Assembly: GCF_001428125.1 (NCBI RefSeq)
Contig: NZ_LMSM01000007.1
Location: 220,840 to 284,839 of the forward strand
DNA: 64,000 bases
From: Nocardioides sp. Soil774
GTDB lineage: Bacteria > Actinomycetota > Actinomycetes > Propionibacteriales > Nocardioidaceae
Direction: 5' to 3'
Part shown: positions 50,055 to 64,000 of the stretch, piece by piece
Numbering within the stretch: position 1 is the first letter of the stretch
Layout of the letters: each line of letters begins with the position of its first letter
Program-made: the position numbers and the translations under genes
Notes under the pieces: model-generated
The model's input: only the letters and a program-made list of their open reading frames with translations
Databases searched by the model: none
What the model was told of the DNA's origin: nothing

Positions 50055-51455
50055 TCAGTTGCGCACGCGCAGCGACGTACGGGCCTCGTCGTCCGAGGTC
50101 TTCACGAGCGCGACGCGACGCTGGTTGCCGGCAGGCAGCTGCAGCTTGCGCACGATCCTGTCGCCCGACTTCTTGCCCTTGACGCGCACGAAGTCGCCCT
50201 TGACCTGCATGCAGGCGCTCTCGCTCGGCGCGAGGCCGTAGACGCGGAACTGCACGTTGTCGCCCGCGCGGGCCTCGCGACGGACCGAGACGATCTTCAG
50301 GGCGTCGTTGCTCGCCGGGGCGAACTGGAGGCCGAGGATCGCCTGCGAGGTGGCACGACGCCACTCCCCCCGGGCACCGGCCGGGATGCCGGTGGTCGCG
50401 GCGTCCTTCACGCGGTCCTTGCGGTAGGCCACCGCGCCGGTGTCCTTGGTCAGCGCCGTGCGGCACTTGTACTTGTCGACCGGCTGGTTCTTGCGCACCC
50501 ACAGGGCCGCCTTGAGCGCGGCGTCGCGGTTCTTCAGCAGGCCGAGGGCGTAGCCGCCGATGGCGGTGGAGTTGGTGTTGATCTGCGCCCCGGTCCCCGC
50601 GCTGCGGATGGCCCCGCTCTTGCGCTGGCGCGCGGCGAGCCAGGTGCCGGCCTTGGCGAGCGCGTCCTTGACGGCCTGGCTGGTGTCACCGGACTCGACC
50701 AGGTTGATCACCGCGAACGCCGTGGCGTCCGGGTCGGCCTCGCTGCCGGCGACGCCTTCGGTGCACGACTGGTTGGGCACGTTGGCCTTGTCGAAGTCGA
50801 GGCGGAAGTAGCCCGAGGCGCACTGCTGCTTGAGCAGGAAGTCGCGCGCGGCGCCCGCCTCGGTGGAGCGGGCGAGCGACAGGGCGCGCACGGCGTAGGA
50901 CTGGCCGACCACGTTGGCGTAGTTGCCGAACTCGGACTTGTCGAAGATGCGTCCCGCGACGGCCGCGGCCTGCGGCTCCTTGGTCGGGTCCGCCGGCACG
51001 TCCGCCGTGCGCTCCTCGAGCCGGGTGATCAGGTTGACCCCGCCATAGCTGGTGGGGTTCTTCTTGGCGACCCGCGCGAACGCGGCGGCCTTCGCCAGCG
51101 CTCCGGCGTAGGACTCCTTGGTCCCGTCGCCGACGTAGTCGGCGATGCGCGGCTCGAGGGCGTTGTTGATGGCGGTCACCGTCGCGCCCTGGCCGGCCAC
51201 GGTCGACACGGCCATGCCGGTGTCGATCGTGAGGCCGAAGTCGGGGCCCTGCGCGGTGGTGATGAGTCCGTTGGTGAGCTCGCCGGACAGCCACTGCGCG
51301 GCGATCGTGGACGGCGTGCTGTCGGTGCCGCCGGCCGCCTTGGCCGCGCGCAGGGCGCTCGTCGGCTCGGCGGTGGCGGGAGGCGCGGTGAGCACCCCCG
51401 CGGAGAGTGCCGCGGTCGACAGTGCGACGGCGGCCGTACGAGTGAGGTGGTGCAT
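50055..51455 (-). CDS. Secreted alpha/alpha-barrel protein, paralogue of the riboswitch-operon barrel
   Basis: 466-residue protein with a signal peptide (1-29). The barrel part (about 45-375) shares with the neighbouring paralogue FLLKQQCASGYFRL, SCTEGVAGSEADPDATAF, the NTNST segment and DFGLTIDTGMAVS. It has one C-terminal basic Ig-like domain (about 380-466) instead of three. An AAGGA ribosome-binding site follows a small hairpin. It is a separate transcription unit, as a strong terminator follows it. Possible second cobalamin or corrinoid binder with different regulation. Confidence 0.8.
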   Translation of the reverse strand: MHHLTRTAAVALSTAALSAGVLTAPPATAEPTSALRAAKAAGGTDSTPSTIAAQWLSGELTNGLITTAQGPDFGLTIDTGMAVSTVAGQGATVTAINNALEPRIADYVGDGTKESYAGALAKAAAFARVAKKNPTSYGGVNLITRLEERTADVPADPTKEPQAAAVAGRIFDKSEFGNYANVVGQSYAVRALSLARSTEAGAARDFLLKQQCASGYFRLDFDKANVPNQSCTEGVAGSEADPDATAFAVINLVESGDTSQAVKDALAKAGTWLAARQRKSGAIRSAGTGAQINTNSTAIGGYALGLLKNRDAALKAALWVRKNQPVDKYKCRTALTKDTGAVAYRKDRVKDAATTGIPAGARGEWRRATSQAILGLQFAPASNDALKIVSVRREARAGDNVQFRVYGLAPSESACMQVKGDFVRVKGKKSGDRIVRKLQLPAGNQRRVALVKTSDDEARTSLRVRN

Positions 51456-51464
51456 GACGTCCTT

Positions 51465-51484
51465 CCGGCTCGCGCGGGAGCCGG
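51465..51484 (-). promoter_or_regulatory. Hairpin next to the ribosome-binding site of the barrel paralogue
   Basis: CCGGCT (51465-51470) pairs with AGCCGG (51479-51484) around an 8-nt loop, adjoining the GGAAGGA ribosome-binding site. On the minus strand, GAGCCGGAA here recalls the start of the B12 box, but no other riboswitch element is present. Confidence 0.35.
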
Positions 51485-51607
51485 CACGGCGGCGCCGACC
51501 TGGTCGGCGTCCGCGCCTCCCCCATGAGGTGCGAGCTGTTAGTTGGTGATGTGACCGGTGTGACTCACTCCGACCCTAACAAGTTGTCTAGACCGGCAAG
51601 AACCTGG

Positions 51608-53101
51608 TCAGGACAGCTTCTCCAGGATCAGCTCGCGCACGCGGCCGGCGTCTGCCTGACCGCGCATCTCCTTCATCACCGCGCCGATGAGCGCGCCCGC
51701 GGCGGCGTGCTTGCCGTCGCGGATCTTGTCGGCCACGTCGGGGTTCGCGGCGATGGCGTTGTCGACCGCCGCCCCGAGGGCGCCGTCGTCGGAGACCACC
51801 GCGAGCCCGCGCTTCTCCACGACCTCGTCGGGCGAGCCCTCGCCGGCCAGCACGCCCTCGAAGACCTGGCGGGCGAGCTTGTCGTTGACGACCTTCTCGT
51901 CGACCAGCGCCTGGATGCGCGCGACCTGGGCGGGGGTGATCGGGAGGTCGACGATGTCGACGCCGTCCTCGTTGCTGCGCCGGGCGAGCTCGCCGAGCCA
52001 CCACTTGCGGGCGGCCTGGGGGGCGGCACCCTCGGCGATGGTCTCCTCGACGAGCCCGAGCGCTCCCGCACCCACCGTGTCGCGCATCTCGAGGTCGCTG
52101 AATCCCCACTCGGCCTGCAGCCGCGCGCGGCGTACGGTCGGGTTCTCCGGCAGCGTGCCGCGCAGCTCGTCGACCCACTCGCGGCTCGGCGCGACCGGCA
52201 CGAGGTCGGGCTCGGGGAAGTAGCGGTAGTCCTCGGCGTCGGACTTCTCGCGGCCGCTCGTGGTGATGCCGGTGTCCTCGTGCCAGTGGCGCGTCTCCTG
52301 CAGGATCGACCCGCCGGCGCTGAGGATGGCTGCGTGGCGCTGCATCTCGTAGCGCACGGCACGCTCGACCGAGCGGAACGAGTTGACGTTCTTGGTCTCG
52401 GTGCGGGTGCCGAGCAGCCCGCTGTCCTTGGGGGCCAGCGACAGGTTGACGTCGGCGCGCAGGTTGCCCTGGTCCATCCGGGCCTCGGAGACGCCGAGGG
52501 CGACGATCAGCTCACGCAGCTGGGCGACGTAGGCCTTCGCCACGTCGGGCGCCTTCTCCCCCGCGCCCATGATCGGGCGGGTGACGATCTCGATGAGCGG
52601 GATGCCCGCGCGGTTGTAGTCGACGAGCGAGTAGTCGGCGCCGTGGATGCGTCCGGTCGCGCCGCCCACGTGCAGCGACTTCCCGGTGTCCTCCTCCATG
52701 TGCGCGCGCTCGATCTCGACCCGGAACGTCTCCCCGTCCACGTCGACGTCCATGTAGCCGTCGAAGCAGATCGGCTCGTCGTACTGCGAGGTCTGGAAGT
52801 TCTTCGGCATGTCCGGGTAGAAGTAGTTCTTCCGCGCGAAGCGGCACCACTCGGCGATGTCGCAGTTGAGCGCCAGGCCGATCCGGATGGCCGACTCGAC
52901 GGCCTTGGCGTTGACCACGGGCATCGCGCCGGGCAGGCCCAGGCAGGTCGGGCAGACGCCCGAGTTGGGCTCGCCGCCGAACACGGCCGGGCAGCCGCAG
53001 AACATCTTCGAGGCGGTGTTGAGCTCGACGTGGACCTCGAGGCCGAGTGCGGGGTCGTACGCCGCCAGCACGTCGTCGAAGGGCATGAGCTTGTCGGTCA
53101 T
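51608..53101 (-). CDS. gatB: Asp-tRNA(Asn)/Glu-tRNA(Gln) amidotransferase subunit B
   Basis: 497-residue subunit that binds the mischarged tRNA and phosphorylates the glutamyl or aspartyl group. N-terminal signature [23 protein letters not shown] with the zinc-site [10 protein letters not shown], then [13 protein letters not shown] and the [12 protein letters not shown] segment, and a C-terminal YqeY-like helical tail (about 350-497). It starts 1 nt after gatA ends, in the gatCAB operon. Confidence 0.97.
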   Translation of the reverse strand: MTDKLMPFDDVLAAYDPALGLEVHVELNTASKMFCGCPAVFGGEPNSGVCPTCLGLPGAMPVVNAKAVESAIRIGLALNCDIAEWCRFARKNYFYPDMPKNFQTSQYDEPICFDGYMDVDVDGETFRVEIERAHMEEDTGKSLHVGGATGRIHGADYSLVDYNRAGIPLIEIVTRPIMGAGEKAPDVAKAYVAQLRELIVALGVSEARMDQGNLRADVNLSLAPKDSGLLGTRTETKNVNSFRSVERAVRYEMQRHAAILSAGGSILQETRHWHEDTGITTSGREKSDAEDYRYFPEPDLVPVAPSREWVDELRGTLPENPTVRRARLQAEWGFSDLEMRDTVGAGALGLVEETIAEGAAPQAARKWWLGELARRSNEDGVDIVDLPITPAQVARIQALVDEKVVNDKLARQVFEGVLAGEGSPDEVVEKRGLAVVSDDGALGAAVDNAIAANPDVADKIRDGKHAAAGALIGAVMKEMRGQADAGRVRELILEKLS

Positions 53102-53102
53102 G

Positions 53103-54632
53103 TCAGTCCACCTCAGTGGTCGAGGCGGCGGCGAGGGCCGGCGCCTTGTCGAGCAGGGGGGCGCCCCACTGCTTCTCGTGCAGGGCCTCGATCGCGGCGC
53201 CGACGCGGTAGACCCGGTCGTCGGCGAGCGCGGGGGCGAGCACCTGGAAGCCGCTGGGCAGCCCGTCCTCGTCGGCGAGGCCGTTGGGCACCGAGATGCC
53301 AGGGACGCCGGCGAGGTTGGCCGGGATCGTGGCGAGGTCGTTGAGGTACATCGCCATCGGGTCGTCGAGCTTCTCCCCCAGCCGGAACGCCGTCGTCGGC
53401 GCGGTCGGCGAGACCAGCACGTCGACCTGCGCGAAGGCGGCGTCGAAGTCGCGGCTGATGAGCGTGCGGATCTTCTGGGCCTGGCCGTAGTAGGCGTCGT
53501 AGTAGCCGCTGGAGAGCGCGTAGGTGCCGAGGATGATGCGGCGCTTGACCTCGTCGCCGAAACCGGCGTCGCGGGTGGCGCGCATGACCTCCTCGGCGCT
53601 GGGGTTGCCGTCGGGGGTGACGCGCAGGCCGAAGCGCATCGCGTCGAACTTCGCGAGGTTGCTCGAGGCCTCCGCCGGGAGGATCAGGTAGTAGGCGGCG
53701 AGCGCGTGCACGAAGGACGGGCAGGAGACCTCGACGACCTCGGCGCCGGCCTCGACCAGCATCGCGACCGTCTCGTCGAACCGCGCCATCACGCCGGCCT
53801 GCCAGCCGTCGCCGGCCAGCTCCTTGATCACGCCGACCTTCACGCCGCTCATGTCACCGGTGGCACCCTGGCGGGCGGCGTCGGTGAAGGAGGGCCAGTC
53901 GGTCTTGATCGAGGTGGAGTCGCGCAGGTCGTGCCCGCCGATCACGTCGTGGAGCATCGCGGCGTCGAGCACGGTGCGGGTGACCGGGCCAGCCTGGTCG
54001 AGGCTGTTGGCGAGTGCGACGAGGCCGTAGCGCGAGACGCCGCCGTAGGTCGGCTTCACCCCGACCGTGCCGGTGACCGCGCCGGGCTGGCGGATCGACC
54101 CGCCGGTGTCGGTGCCGATCGCGAGCGGCGCCTCGAAGGCGGCGACGGCGGCGGCGGAACCGCCCCCCGACCCGCCGGGGATGCGGTCGAGGTCCCACGG
54201 GTTGCGGGTGGGGCCGTAGGCCGAGTGCTCGGTGGAGGAGCCCATCGCGAACTCGTCCATGTTGGTCTTGCCCAGGATCGGCAGGCCGGCGGCCCGCAGG
54301 CGCTCCACGACGGTCGCGTCGTAGGGCGGCACCCAGCCCTCGAGGATCTTCGAGCCGCAGGTCGTCGGCAGCCCGCGGGTGGCGAGCACGTCCTTGACCG
54401 CGATCGGTACGCCGTCGAGCTGCCCGCGTGCCTCGCCGCGCTCGCGCCGCTCGTCCGCGGCGGCGGCCTGCAGGAGCGCTCCCTCGCGGTCGACGTGGAG
54501 GAAGGCGTGGACGGCGGTGTCCACCGCGTCGATGCGGTCGAGGTGTGCCTCGGTGAGCTCGGTCGAGGTGACCGAGCCGTCGGCGAGCTGCTCGGCGAGG
54601 GCGGCGGCGGTGCTGCGGGTCAGGTCGCTCAT
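53103..54632 (-). CDS. gatA: Asp-tRNA(Asn)/Glu-tRNA(Gln) amidotransferase subunit A
   Basis: 509-residue amidase that releases ammonia from glutamine for the transamidation. The catalytic lysine is in [14 protein letters not shown], and the serine pair is in the amidase signature [16 protein letters not shown] and the following [15 protein letters not shown]. The ATG at 54632 overlaps the gatC stop by one base. Confidence 0.97.
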   Translation of the reverse strand: MSDLTRSTAAALAEQLADGSVTSTELTEAHLDRIDAVDTAVHAFLHVDREGALLQAAAADERRERGEARGQLDGVPIAVKDVLATRGLPTTCGSKILEGWVPPYDATVVERLRAAGLPILGKTNMDEFAMGSSTEHSAYGPTRNPWDLDRIPGGSGGGSAAAVAAFEAPLAIGTDTGGSIRQPGAVTGTVGVKPTYGGVSRYGLVALANSLDQAGPVTRTVLDAAMLHDVIGGHDLRDSTSIKTDWPSFTDAARQGATGDMSGVKVGVIKELAGDGWQAGVMARFDETVAMLVEAGAEVVEVSCPSFVHALAAYYLILPAEASSNLAKFDAMRFGLRVTPDGNPSAEEVMRATRDAGFGDEVKRRIILGTYALSSGYYDAYYGQAQKIRTLISRDFDAAFAQVDVLVSPTAPTTAFRLGEKLDDPMAMYLNDLATIPANLAGVPGISVPNGLADEDGLPSGFQVLAPALADDRVYRVGAAIEALHEKQWGAPLLDKAPALAAASTTEVD

Positions 54633-54931
54633 CAGGCTTCCTCCCCCAGGATCCGCGGGACCGAGAAGCGCTGGTCCTCGACGGCCGGGGCGCCCGACAG
54701 CGCCTCCTCGGCGCTGAGGCCCGGCACCACGACGTCCTCGCGGAACACGTTGGTCAACGGGATCGCGTGCGAGGTGGGCGGCACGTCGTCCCCGGCGACA
54801 CCGTTGATGGAGGCGACGGACTCGAGGATGACGCTCAGCTGCGGCGCCAGGTGGTCGAGCTCGGCGTCGGAGAGGTCGATGCGGGCGAGGGTGGCCAGGT
54901 GGGCCACCTCCTCGCGAGTGATCTCGGGCAT
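54632..54931 (-). CDS. gatC: Asp-tRNA(Asn)/Glu-tRNA(Gln) amidotransferase subunit C
   Basis: 99-residue subunit that wraps GatA and GatB together. Family features are the N-terminal [19 protein letters not shown] and the C-terminal [17 protein letters not shown] and FSVPRIL. First gene of gatCAB, ATG at 54931. Confidence 0.95.
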   Translation of the reverse strand: MPEITREEVAHLATLARIDLSDAELDHLAPQLSVILESVASINGVAGDDVPPTSHAIPLTNVFREDVVVPGLSAEEALSGAPAVEDQRFSVPRILGEEA

Positions 54932-54944
54932 GGGCCCAATCCTA

Positions 54945-54967
54945 GGGAGCCCCTCGACGGGGCTCCC
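54945..54967 (-). terminator. Hairpin terminator of the RTX-type gene
   Basis: 9-bp stem GGGAGCCCC / GGGGCTCCC with loop TCGAC, 7 bp past the stop at 54974 and before gatC. Confidence 0.65.
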
Positions 54968-54973
54968 CCCGGG

Positions 54974-56236
54974 TCAGCAGCTCGAGCGCTTCTCGGCGGC
55001 CTTGCAGGTGTCGTTGCCGCCCCGGCCCCGTGCGATGTCGAAGCCCTTGCCGCCGTCGAGGCGGTCGGGCTCGTCGGACCCGGTCATCACGTCGGCACCG
55101 CCGCGGCCGTAGATCATCACGCGGTAGTCGGGGTGGGCGGTGATGATCTCGGAGTCGTTGCTGCCCTTGAAGATCGACAGCGCACGGGCGGGGAGGACGA
55201 TGTCGCTGAAGCCGGTGATCTTGCCCTCGAGCGTGTAGGGCTGGAGGTCGCGGATGGTGGTCTTCCCGAGCTGGTCGATGCGCACCGTGGGCTTGAGGGC
55301 CGGGTTGCTGTTGGGCATCAGGCGCAGCTTGTCCTGACCGCCGTAGCCCTTGGCCACGAAGCCGGACTCGACCGGGATGGGGAAGGTGAGGGTGTCGACG
55401 CCGCTGCCGCCGCGGAACGACTGGTGGCTCTCGGAGGTGGTGGTGAGCGAGTCGCTGCCGCTGCCACCGACGAGGGTGTCGATGCCGATGGTGCCGCTCA
55501 GCGTGTCGTCGCCCGCGTCGCCGTAGACCCGGTCGTTGCCGAGGGTCCCGGCGGCGTCAGCCACCACGGTGTCGTCACCGCCCTGGCCGAAGACGGTGTC
55601 GTCACCGCCGCGCACGTAGATCGCGTCGGCGGAGTTGGTGCCCTTGATGGTGTCGCCCAGCTCGGAGCCGACGATGCGGATGCCGTCGTCGTAGCCGGTG
55701 ACGGTGTCGTTGCCGTCGGCAGCGATCGGCACGGTGGAGCTGGCGCGGAAGTCGACCACCACGGCGGCCGGGGCGTTGACGTAGGTCAGGCCGTCGAGCA
55801 CGACCTGGGTGCCCTCGGAGGCCGGTCGCACGTCGTAGCCGAGGTCGATGGCGTCGTTGCCGGCGCCGCCGGAGATCGTGTCGCCCTTCTTGACCACGCG
55901 CCCGAAGCGGTCGATGCGCAGGGAGTCCGACTCGCCCCAGAGCCGGTCGTCGCCCTCGCCCCCGAGGATCGTGTCCGCGCCGTCGCCGCCGCAGATGACG
56001 TCGTTGCCGGCCAGGCCGCGGATGGTGTCGTTGCCCCCGCGGGCTGCGATCACGTCGCGGCGGGCGGTGCCGGTGATCGTGTTGGCCTTGTCGTTGCCGA
56101 AGATGGTGGCCTTGATGCCGCGGCAGGTGGGCGCGGCGGCGTCGGCCGCGGGCACGACCGCGAGCGGCGCGGCGAGCCCGAGGGCAGCGACGAGGCCGGG
56201 GACGAGGCCGGGGACGAAGGAACGGGTGAGGCGCAT
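54974..56236 (-). CDS. Secreted RTX-type calcium-binding repeat protein
   Basis: 420-residue exported protein with a signal peptide (about 1-34). The mature chain consists of hemolysin-type nonapeptides (GGxGxDxxx), for example GGDGADTIL, GGEGDDRLW, GGAGNDAID, GDAGDDTLS and GGKGFDIAR, that form calcium-binding parallel beta-rolls. It has a Cys near each end (CRGIKATIFGN and CKAAEKRSSC). No enzyme domain. Secretion by the general route is likely, unlike Gram-negative RTX toxins. ATG at 56236. Confidence 0.88.
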   Translation of the reverse strand: MRLTRSFVPGLVPGLVAALGLAAPLAVVPAADAAAPTCRGIKATIFGNDKANTITGTARRDVIAARGGNDTIRGLAGNDVICGGDGADTILGGEGDDRLWGESDSLRIDRFGRVVKKGDTISGGAGNDAIDLGYDVRPASEGTQVVLDGLTYVNAPAAVVVDFRASSTVPIAADGNDTVTGYDDGIRIVGSELGDTIKGTNSADAIYVRGGDDTVFGQGGDDTVVADAAGTLGNDRVYGDAGDDTLSGTIGIDTLVGGSGSDSLTTTSESHQSFRGGSGVDTLTFPIPVESGFVAKGYGGQDKLRLMPNSNPALKPTVRIDQLGKTTIRDLQPYTLEGKITGFSDIVLPARALSIFKGSNDSEIITAHPDYRVMIYGRGGADVMTGSDEPDRLDGGKGFDIARGRGGNDTCKAAEKRSSC

Positions 56237-56313
56237 GCTGACTCCCAAGGATTAGTCGTTGTCCGACTTCTAACCGGCCGGCACCCGTCCCAAACCCGTC
56301 CCGGAGGCTCGCG

Positions 56314-60926
<4,613 letters not shown>

Positions 60927-60945
60927 GTCGCAGACAGGCCACGAC

Positions 60946-60978
60946 AGGGAGGATCTCCGTGCACCGGAGGTCCTCCCT
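60946..60978 (+). terminator. Terminator of the TetR/MFS operon
   Basis: Two-part stem: AGGGAGGA (60946-60953) with TCCTCCCT (60971-60978), and CTCCG (60955-60959) with CGGAG (60965-60969). 19 bp after the MFS stop. Confidence 0.7.
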
Positions 60979-61030
60979 CGTCGTCACTGCCCCCGCCCAT
61001 CCGATCGCGCACCCGCACCGAAGGAGAGTC

Positions 61031-61669
61031 GTGACCGACCCGCACCTCACGACGTACGACACCCACGGGCGCGCCCGGGCGATGATCCTGGTGCTGCACG
61101 GCGGCAAGCCGCGCTCGCAGCAGCTGATCGACGGGCGCAGCGCGTCGTGGCGCCGGGCGCTGTGGCTGCAGCGCGAGGTCGCGGACCGGGCCCACGCCGC
61201 AGGGGCGGGGGTCTGGCTCCTGCGCTACCGCCACCGGGGCTGGAACGGTGGCACTGACCGTGTCGACGACGCACGGTGGGCCCTCGACGAGCTGCGCGGC
61301 CGGCACGGCGACGTGCCCGTGGTGCTGCTGGGCCACTCGATGGGTGCCCGCGTGGCGGTGCACGCCGCCGACGACCCGTCGGTCGTCGGCGTCGTGGGCC
61401 TCGCGCCGTGGTGGTCGGCCGACGACCCGGTCGACACCCTGGCCGGTCGCAGCCTCGTGGCTGCCCACGGGCGCCGCGACCGGATCACCTCGTTCCGCGA
61501 GACCGCCCGCTACGTCGAGCGGGCCCGCGGAGTGGCCGACCGGGCAGAGCTGCACGACATGGGGTCGCTGGGCCACTACATGCTCGCCGGTTCCCGGCTC
61601 TGGCACGACGTGGCGATCTCCTCGGTGCTCGAGGTCCTCGACGCCCACGTGCCCGCCCAGGAGCGCTGA
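61031..61669 (+). CDS. Alpha/beta hydrolase
   Basis: 212-residue serine hydrolase-fold protein. The oxyanion strand is MILVLHGGKPRS, the nucleophile elbow is LLGHSMGARVAVH, the acid-loop region AAHGRRDRIT and the late histidine in SLGHYML. GTG start at 61031 with AAGGAGAG 4 nt before it. No signal peptide or lid domain. Substrate unknown. Confidence 0.85.
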   Translation: MTDPHLTTYDTHGRARAMILVLHGGKPRSQQLIDGRSASWRRALWLQREVADRAHAAGAGVWLLRYRHRGWNGGTDRVDDARWALDELRGRHGDVPVVLLGHSMGARVAVHAADDPSVVGVVGLAPWWSADDPVDTLAGRSLVAAHGRRDRITSFRETARYVERARGVADRAELHDMGSLGHYMLAGSRLWHDVAISSVLEVLDAHVPAQER

Positions 61670-61679
61670 GCGCTCAGCG
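61664..61679. terminator. 16-bp palindrome across a stop codon
   Basis: Perfect palindrome CGCTGAGCGCTCAGCG that includes the TGA stop (61667-61669) of the hydrolase gene and lies 22 bp from the stop of the convergent MetE-like gene. Possible short bidirectional terminator. Confidence 0.45.
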
Positions 61680-61700
61680 ACGATGCCTGAGCGCGCGCCT

Positions 61701-62699
61701 TCACAGGTTGCGCGCGACGGTCGCCGACAGGCGTACGGCACGCGCGGCCCACGCCGGGGTGGCGCCGGCCAGCCCGCAGGTCGGGGTGACGACGAGGTGC
61801 TCGCGCACCACCTCCGGGTCGAGTCCGAGCATGTCGAGCCAGCGCTGCACCCGCTCGACGATGCGCGCGTCCGACGGCTCGCTCGCCGGGTCGGCGGACG
61901 GCACGACGCCGAGTGCGACCGTACGCCCTTGCTCCAGGACCTCGGCGAAGGTGTCGAGGTCTGCCGGGCCGAGCATGTCCAGGTCGGCCGAGAGCCCGCC
62001 GACCCCGGTGCCCGCGACCAGCGACCAGGGCGTGCGGGAGGCGCACGAGTGCACCCACGCCTCTCCCCCGGCCTCGGTGATCGCAGAGACGACCCACTCC
62101 AGGTGGGCCGATGCCTCCGGCAGGTCGACCTTGCGGTGACGGCCGAAGCCGCTCGCGGTGGGCACCTCGGCGGCGACCACGGCAGCGAGCGCGGGCTCGT
62201 CGACCTGCACCACCCACCGGTCGACACCGCGGACGCGTCGGCGCAGGTCGGCGAGGTGGACGCGCACACCCTCGGCGAGCGCCTGCGCGAGCTCGCGCCG
62301 GGCACCGTGGTCGCTGAGCACCTTGTCACCGCGCGGCTTCTCGACCGTGGCCGCGAGGGTCCACGGACCCGCGAGCTGCGTCTTGAACGTGCCGGCGCAG
62401 TCCTGCGCCAGCTCCTCGACGGTGTCGAGGTCCTGGGCCAGCAGCGACCGTGCGCGGCGGTGGTCGACCCCGCTGGCGTCGGTCAGGCGCCACCCGGCCG
62501 GCTGCAGGTCGGCGCCGAGGCTGGAGACGACGGCGAGGGTGCGACCGGTCATCGCCGCGGTGACCCCGCGACCGGGGAGCTCGGGCACGTGCGGCAGGTC
62601 GGGCAGCTCGCCCAGCACCAGGCGTACGGCCTCGGCGTAGGCGTGGTCGTCGGCGCCGGGCATGGAGCCGACGCCGGTCGCGGTCACGCCTGCGCTCAT
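61701..62699 (-). CDS. Short cobalamin-independent methionine synthase-like (MetE/UROD fold) protein
   Basis: 332-residue protein of the MetE C-terminal/UROD-like barrel family. Recognisable elements are ATGVGSMPG at the start, VVQVDEPAL (163-171), the zinc-ligand pair VHSCAS (His217, Cys219) and [11 protein letters not shown] with the third cysteine near the C-terminus. It lacks the N-terminal half of true MetE, so the methyl donor is uncertain. The ATG overlaps the mnmA stop by 4 nt. Confidence 0.85.
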   Translation of the reverse strand: MSAGVTATGVGSMPGADDHAYAEAVRLVLGELPDLPHVPELPGRGVTAAMTGRTLAVVSSLGADLQPAGWRLTDASGVDHRRARSLLAQDLDTVEELAQDCAGTFKTQLAGPWTLAATVEKPRGDKVLSDHGARRELAQALAEGVRVHLADLRRRVRGVDRWVVQVDEPALAAVVAAEVPTASGFGRHRKVDLPEASAHLEWVVSAITEAGGEAWVHSCASRTPWSLVAGTGVGGLSADLDMLGPADLDTFAEVLEQGRTVALGVVPSADPASEPSDARIVERVQRWLDMLGLDPEVVREHLVVTPTCGLAGATPAWAARAVRLSATVARNL

Positions 62700-63799
62700 G
62701 CCGGCACCCGGACGCGTCGGGTGGAGTCGATGGTGGCCGAGCCGACGACGCGGGTGCCGTCGTAGATCACCGCGGCCTGGCCCGGGGCGATGCCCTCGGC
62801 AGGGTCCAGCAGGTCGATCACGACCCGGTCGTCCACGACCTCGACCACGGCACGGTGCTCGGCGCCGTGGGCGCGCAGCTGCACGGTGCCCTCGACCCGC
62901 TGGGGCACGGTGCCGCACCATCGCGGCCGGACCCCCTCGACGTGGTCGACCGCCAGCTGCTCGCGGGGCCCGACCGTCACGGTGCCGCTGACCGGCTCGA
63001 TGTCGAGCACGAAGCGCGGCTTGCCGTCGGGCGCCGGCACGCCGAGACGCAGCCCGCGGCGCTGGCCGATGGTGAAGCCGTAGGTCCCGGTGTGGCTGCC
63101 CACGGTCTCGCCCGTCGCCGCGTCGACGATGTCGCCGCCGTGGTTGGGGGCTCTGTCGCCGAGCTTCTCCCGCAGCCAGCCGGCGTTGTCGCCGTCGGCG
63201 ACGAAGCAGATGTCGTGGGAGTCGGGCTTGTCGGCGACGAGGAGCCCGCGGGCCTCGGCCTCGCGGCGCACGGCGGGCTTGTCGGTGTCACCGAGTGGGA
63301 AGAGCGAGTGCCGCAGCTGCTCCTGGTCGAGCACGCCGAGGACGTAGGACTGGTCCTTGCCGTGGTCGGCGGCGCGGTGCATCTCGACCAGGCCGTCGGC
63401 GCCGGTGCGCAGCTGGGCGTAGTGCCCGGTCGCCACGGCGTCGAAGCCCAGCGCCAGCGCGCGGTCGAGGACCGCGGCGAACTTGATCTTCTCGTTGCAG
63501 CGCAGGCACGGGTTGGGCGTACGGCCGGCGGCGTACTCGTCCATGAAGTCCTCGACCACGTCGGCGTGGAAGCGCTCGGAGAGGTCCCAGACGTAGAACG
63601 GGATGCCGATGACGTCGGCGGCTCGACGCGCGTCGTTGCTGTCCTCGATGGTGCAGCAGCCGCGCGCGCCGGAGCGGTACGACGCCGGGTTGCGGCTCAG
63701 CGCCAGGTGCACCCCGGTGACCTCGTGCCCGGCCTCGACCGCGCGGGCCGCGGCCACGGCGGAGTCCACCCCGCCCGACATGGCGGCGACGACCTTCAT
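62696..63799 (-). CDS. mnmA: tRNA 2-thiouridylase
   Basis: 367-residue enzyme that thiolates U34 of Lys, Glu and Gln tRNAs, using sulfur passed on from a cysteine desulfurase. The ATP P-loop is [12 protein letters not shown], catalytic cysteines are in [12 protein letters not shown] and [15 protein letters not shown], and [12 protein letters not shown]-like sequence ([14 protein letters not shown]) marks the central domain. The ATG overlaps the cysteine desulfurase stop by 4 nt, an arrangement common in actinobacteria. Confidence 0.96.
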   Translation of the reverse strand: MKVVAAMSGGVDSAVAAARAVEAGHEVTGVHLALSRNPASYRSGARGCCTIEDSNDARRAADVIGIPFYVWDLSERFHADVVEDFMDEYAAGRTPNPCLRCNEKIKFAAVLDRALALGFDAVATGHYAQLRTGADGLVEMHRAADHGKDQSYVLGVLDQEQLRHSLFPLGDTDKPAVRREAEARGLLVADKPDSHDICFVADGDNAGWLREKLGDRAPNHGGDIVDAATGETVGSHTGTYGFTIGQRRGLRLGVPAPDGKPRFVLDIEPVSGTVTVGPREQLAVDHVEGVRPRWCGTVPQRVEGTVQLRAHGAEHRAVVEVVDDRVVIDLLDPAEGIAPGQAAVIYDGTRVVGSATIDSTRRVRVPA

Positions 63800-64000
63800 C
63801 GGGCCCGGGCCGCCCGGGCCCGCTCCACGACGGGTCCGATGGCCTCGACGAGCGCGTCGACGTCGGCGGGGGTGGTCGTGTGGCCGAGCGAGAAGCGCAG
63901 CGAGTGCCGCGCCTGGTCGTCGTCGCAGCCCATCGCCAGCAGGACGTGGGAGGGCTGGGGCACCCCGGCCGAGCAGGCGGAGCCGGTCGAGCACTCGATG
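63796..64000 (-). CDS. Cysteine desulfurase, C-terminal fragment (cut by window edge)
   Basis: Only the last 67 codons are in the window; the N-terminus lies beyond 64000. The catalytic cysteine loop [19 protein letters not shown] identifies a NifS/IscS-type enzyme that takes sulfur from cysteine. It ends [18 protein letters not shown]. It overlaps mnmA by 4 nt and probably supplies sulfur to it. Confidence 0.9.
   Translation of the reverse strand, partial: IECSTGSACSAGVPQPSHVLLAMGCDDDQARHSLRFSLGHTTTPADVDALVEAIGPVVERARAARAR

Noticed and set aside
51456-51600. Second cobalamin riboswitch upstream of the barrel paralogue.
   Set aside because: The GCUGACCCGCAACCGU core and GGGGAA element are missing; only a GAGCCGGAA-containing hairpin remains.

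Overview
The window is chromosomal DNA of a very GC-rich actinobacterium. Gene content and order (cysteine desulfurase, mnmA, ligA, gatCAB, ilvD, ilvBNC, serA, leuB, ilvE, all on the minus strand), MocR/YczE and SigB/F-type regulation, and frequent GTG starts and 4-nt ATGA/GTGA overlaps fit Nocardioides or a close relative. That genus call is inference. I saw no tRNA, rRNA, CRISPR, phage or insertion sequence.

Layout. 1-10 kb: a DUF305-like protein, a GT4 glycosyltransferase, a membrane Ser/Thr kinase, a DksA-like protein, a lysoplasmalogenase, a SigB/F-type sigma factor, an MFS carrier, a two-component system and a DUF2306 membrane protein. 10-12.5 kb: ilvE, leuB and a 46-codon gene. 12.8-19.4 kb: a methyltransferase, a gamma-glutamyltransferase, a TasA/CalY-like protein followed by a signal peptidase fused to a LamG domain, and a YczE/MocR pair. 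19.4-23 kb: serA, then a sigma factor flanked by two strongly acidic exported or membrane proteins. 23-28 kb: YdeI-like, DsbA-like, NCS1 permease and efeOB behind a textbook iron box. 28-33.5 kb: ilvBNC with a transcription attenuator and leader peptide, a pterin dehydratase-VOC fusion and an LD-carboxypeptidase. 34-38.5 kb: a kynureninase operon and ilvD. 38.5-43.3 kb: an XRE regulator, a BNR-repeat protein, PadR, EamA and a sugar dehydrogenase lipoprotein.

43.3-51.5 kb is the most interesting part. A cobalamin riboswitch precedes a tight operon for a secreted alpha/alpha-barrel protein, a cell-surface DUF4430-like protein, and a complete ECF transporter (T, fused A-A', S). A paralogue of the barrel protein lies just upstream. 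The barrel and DUF4430-like proteins resemble the two halves of animal transcobalamin/intrinsic factor, so I read this as a surface B12 capture and uptake system. 51.6-64 kb: gatCAB, a secreted RTX-type protein, ligA, a TetR/MFS efflux pair, an alpha/beta hydrolase, a MetE-like protein, mnmA and the C-terminus of a cysteine desulfurase cut by the window edge.

Other regulatory or repeat structure: a palindrome TGAGTCGC-N3-GCGACTCA found once between genes and three times inside the coding region of the DUF4430-like gene; a cluster of palindromes at 4732-4815; an 8-bp tandem array at 9981-10033; paired TetR operators; and several terminator hairpins.
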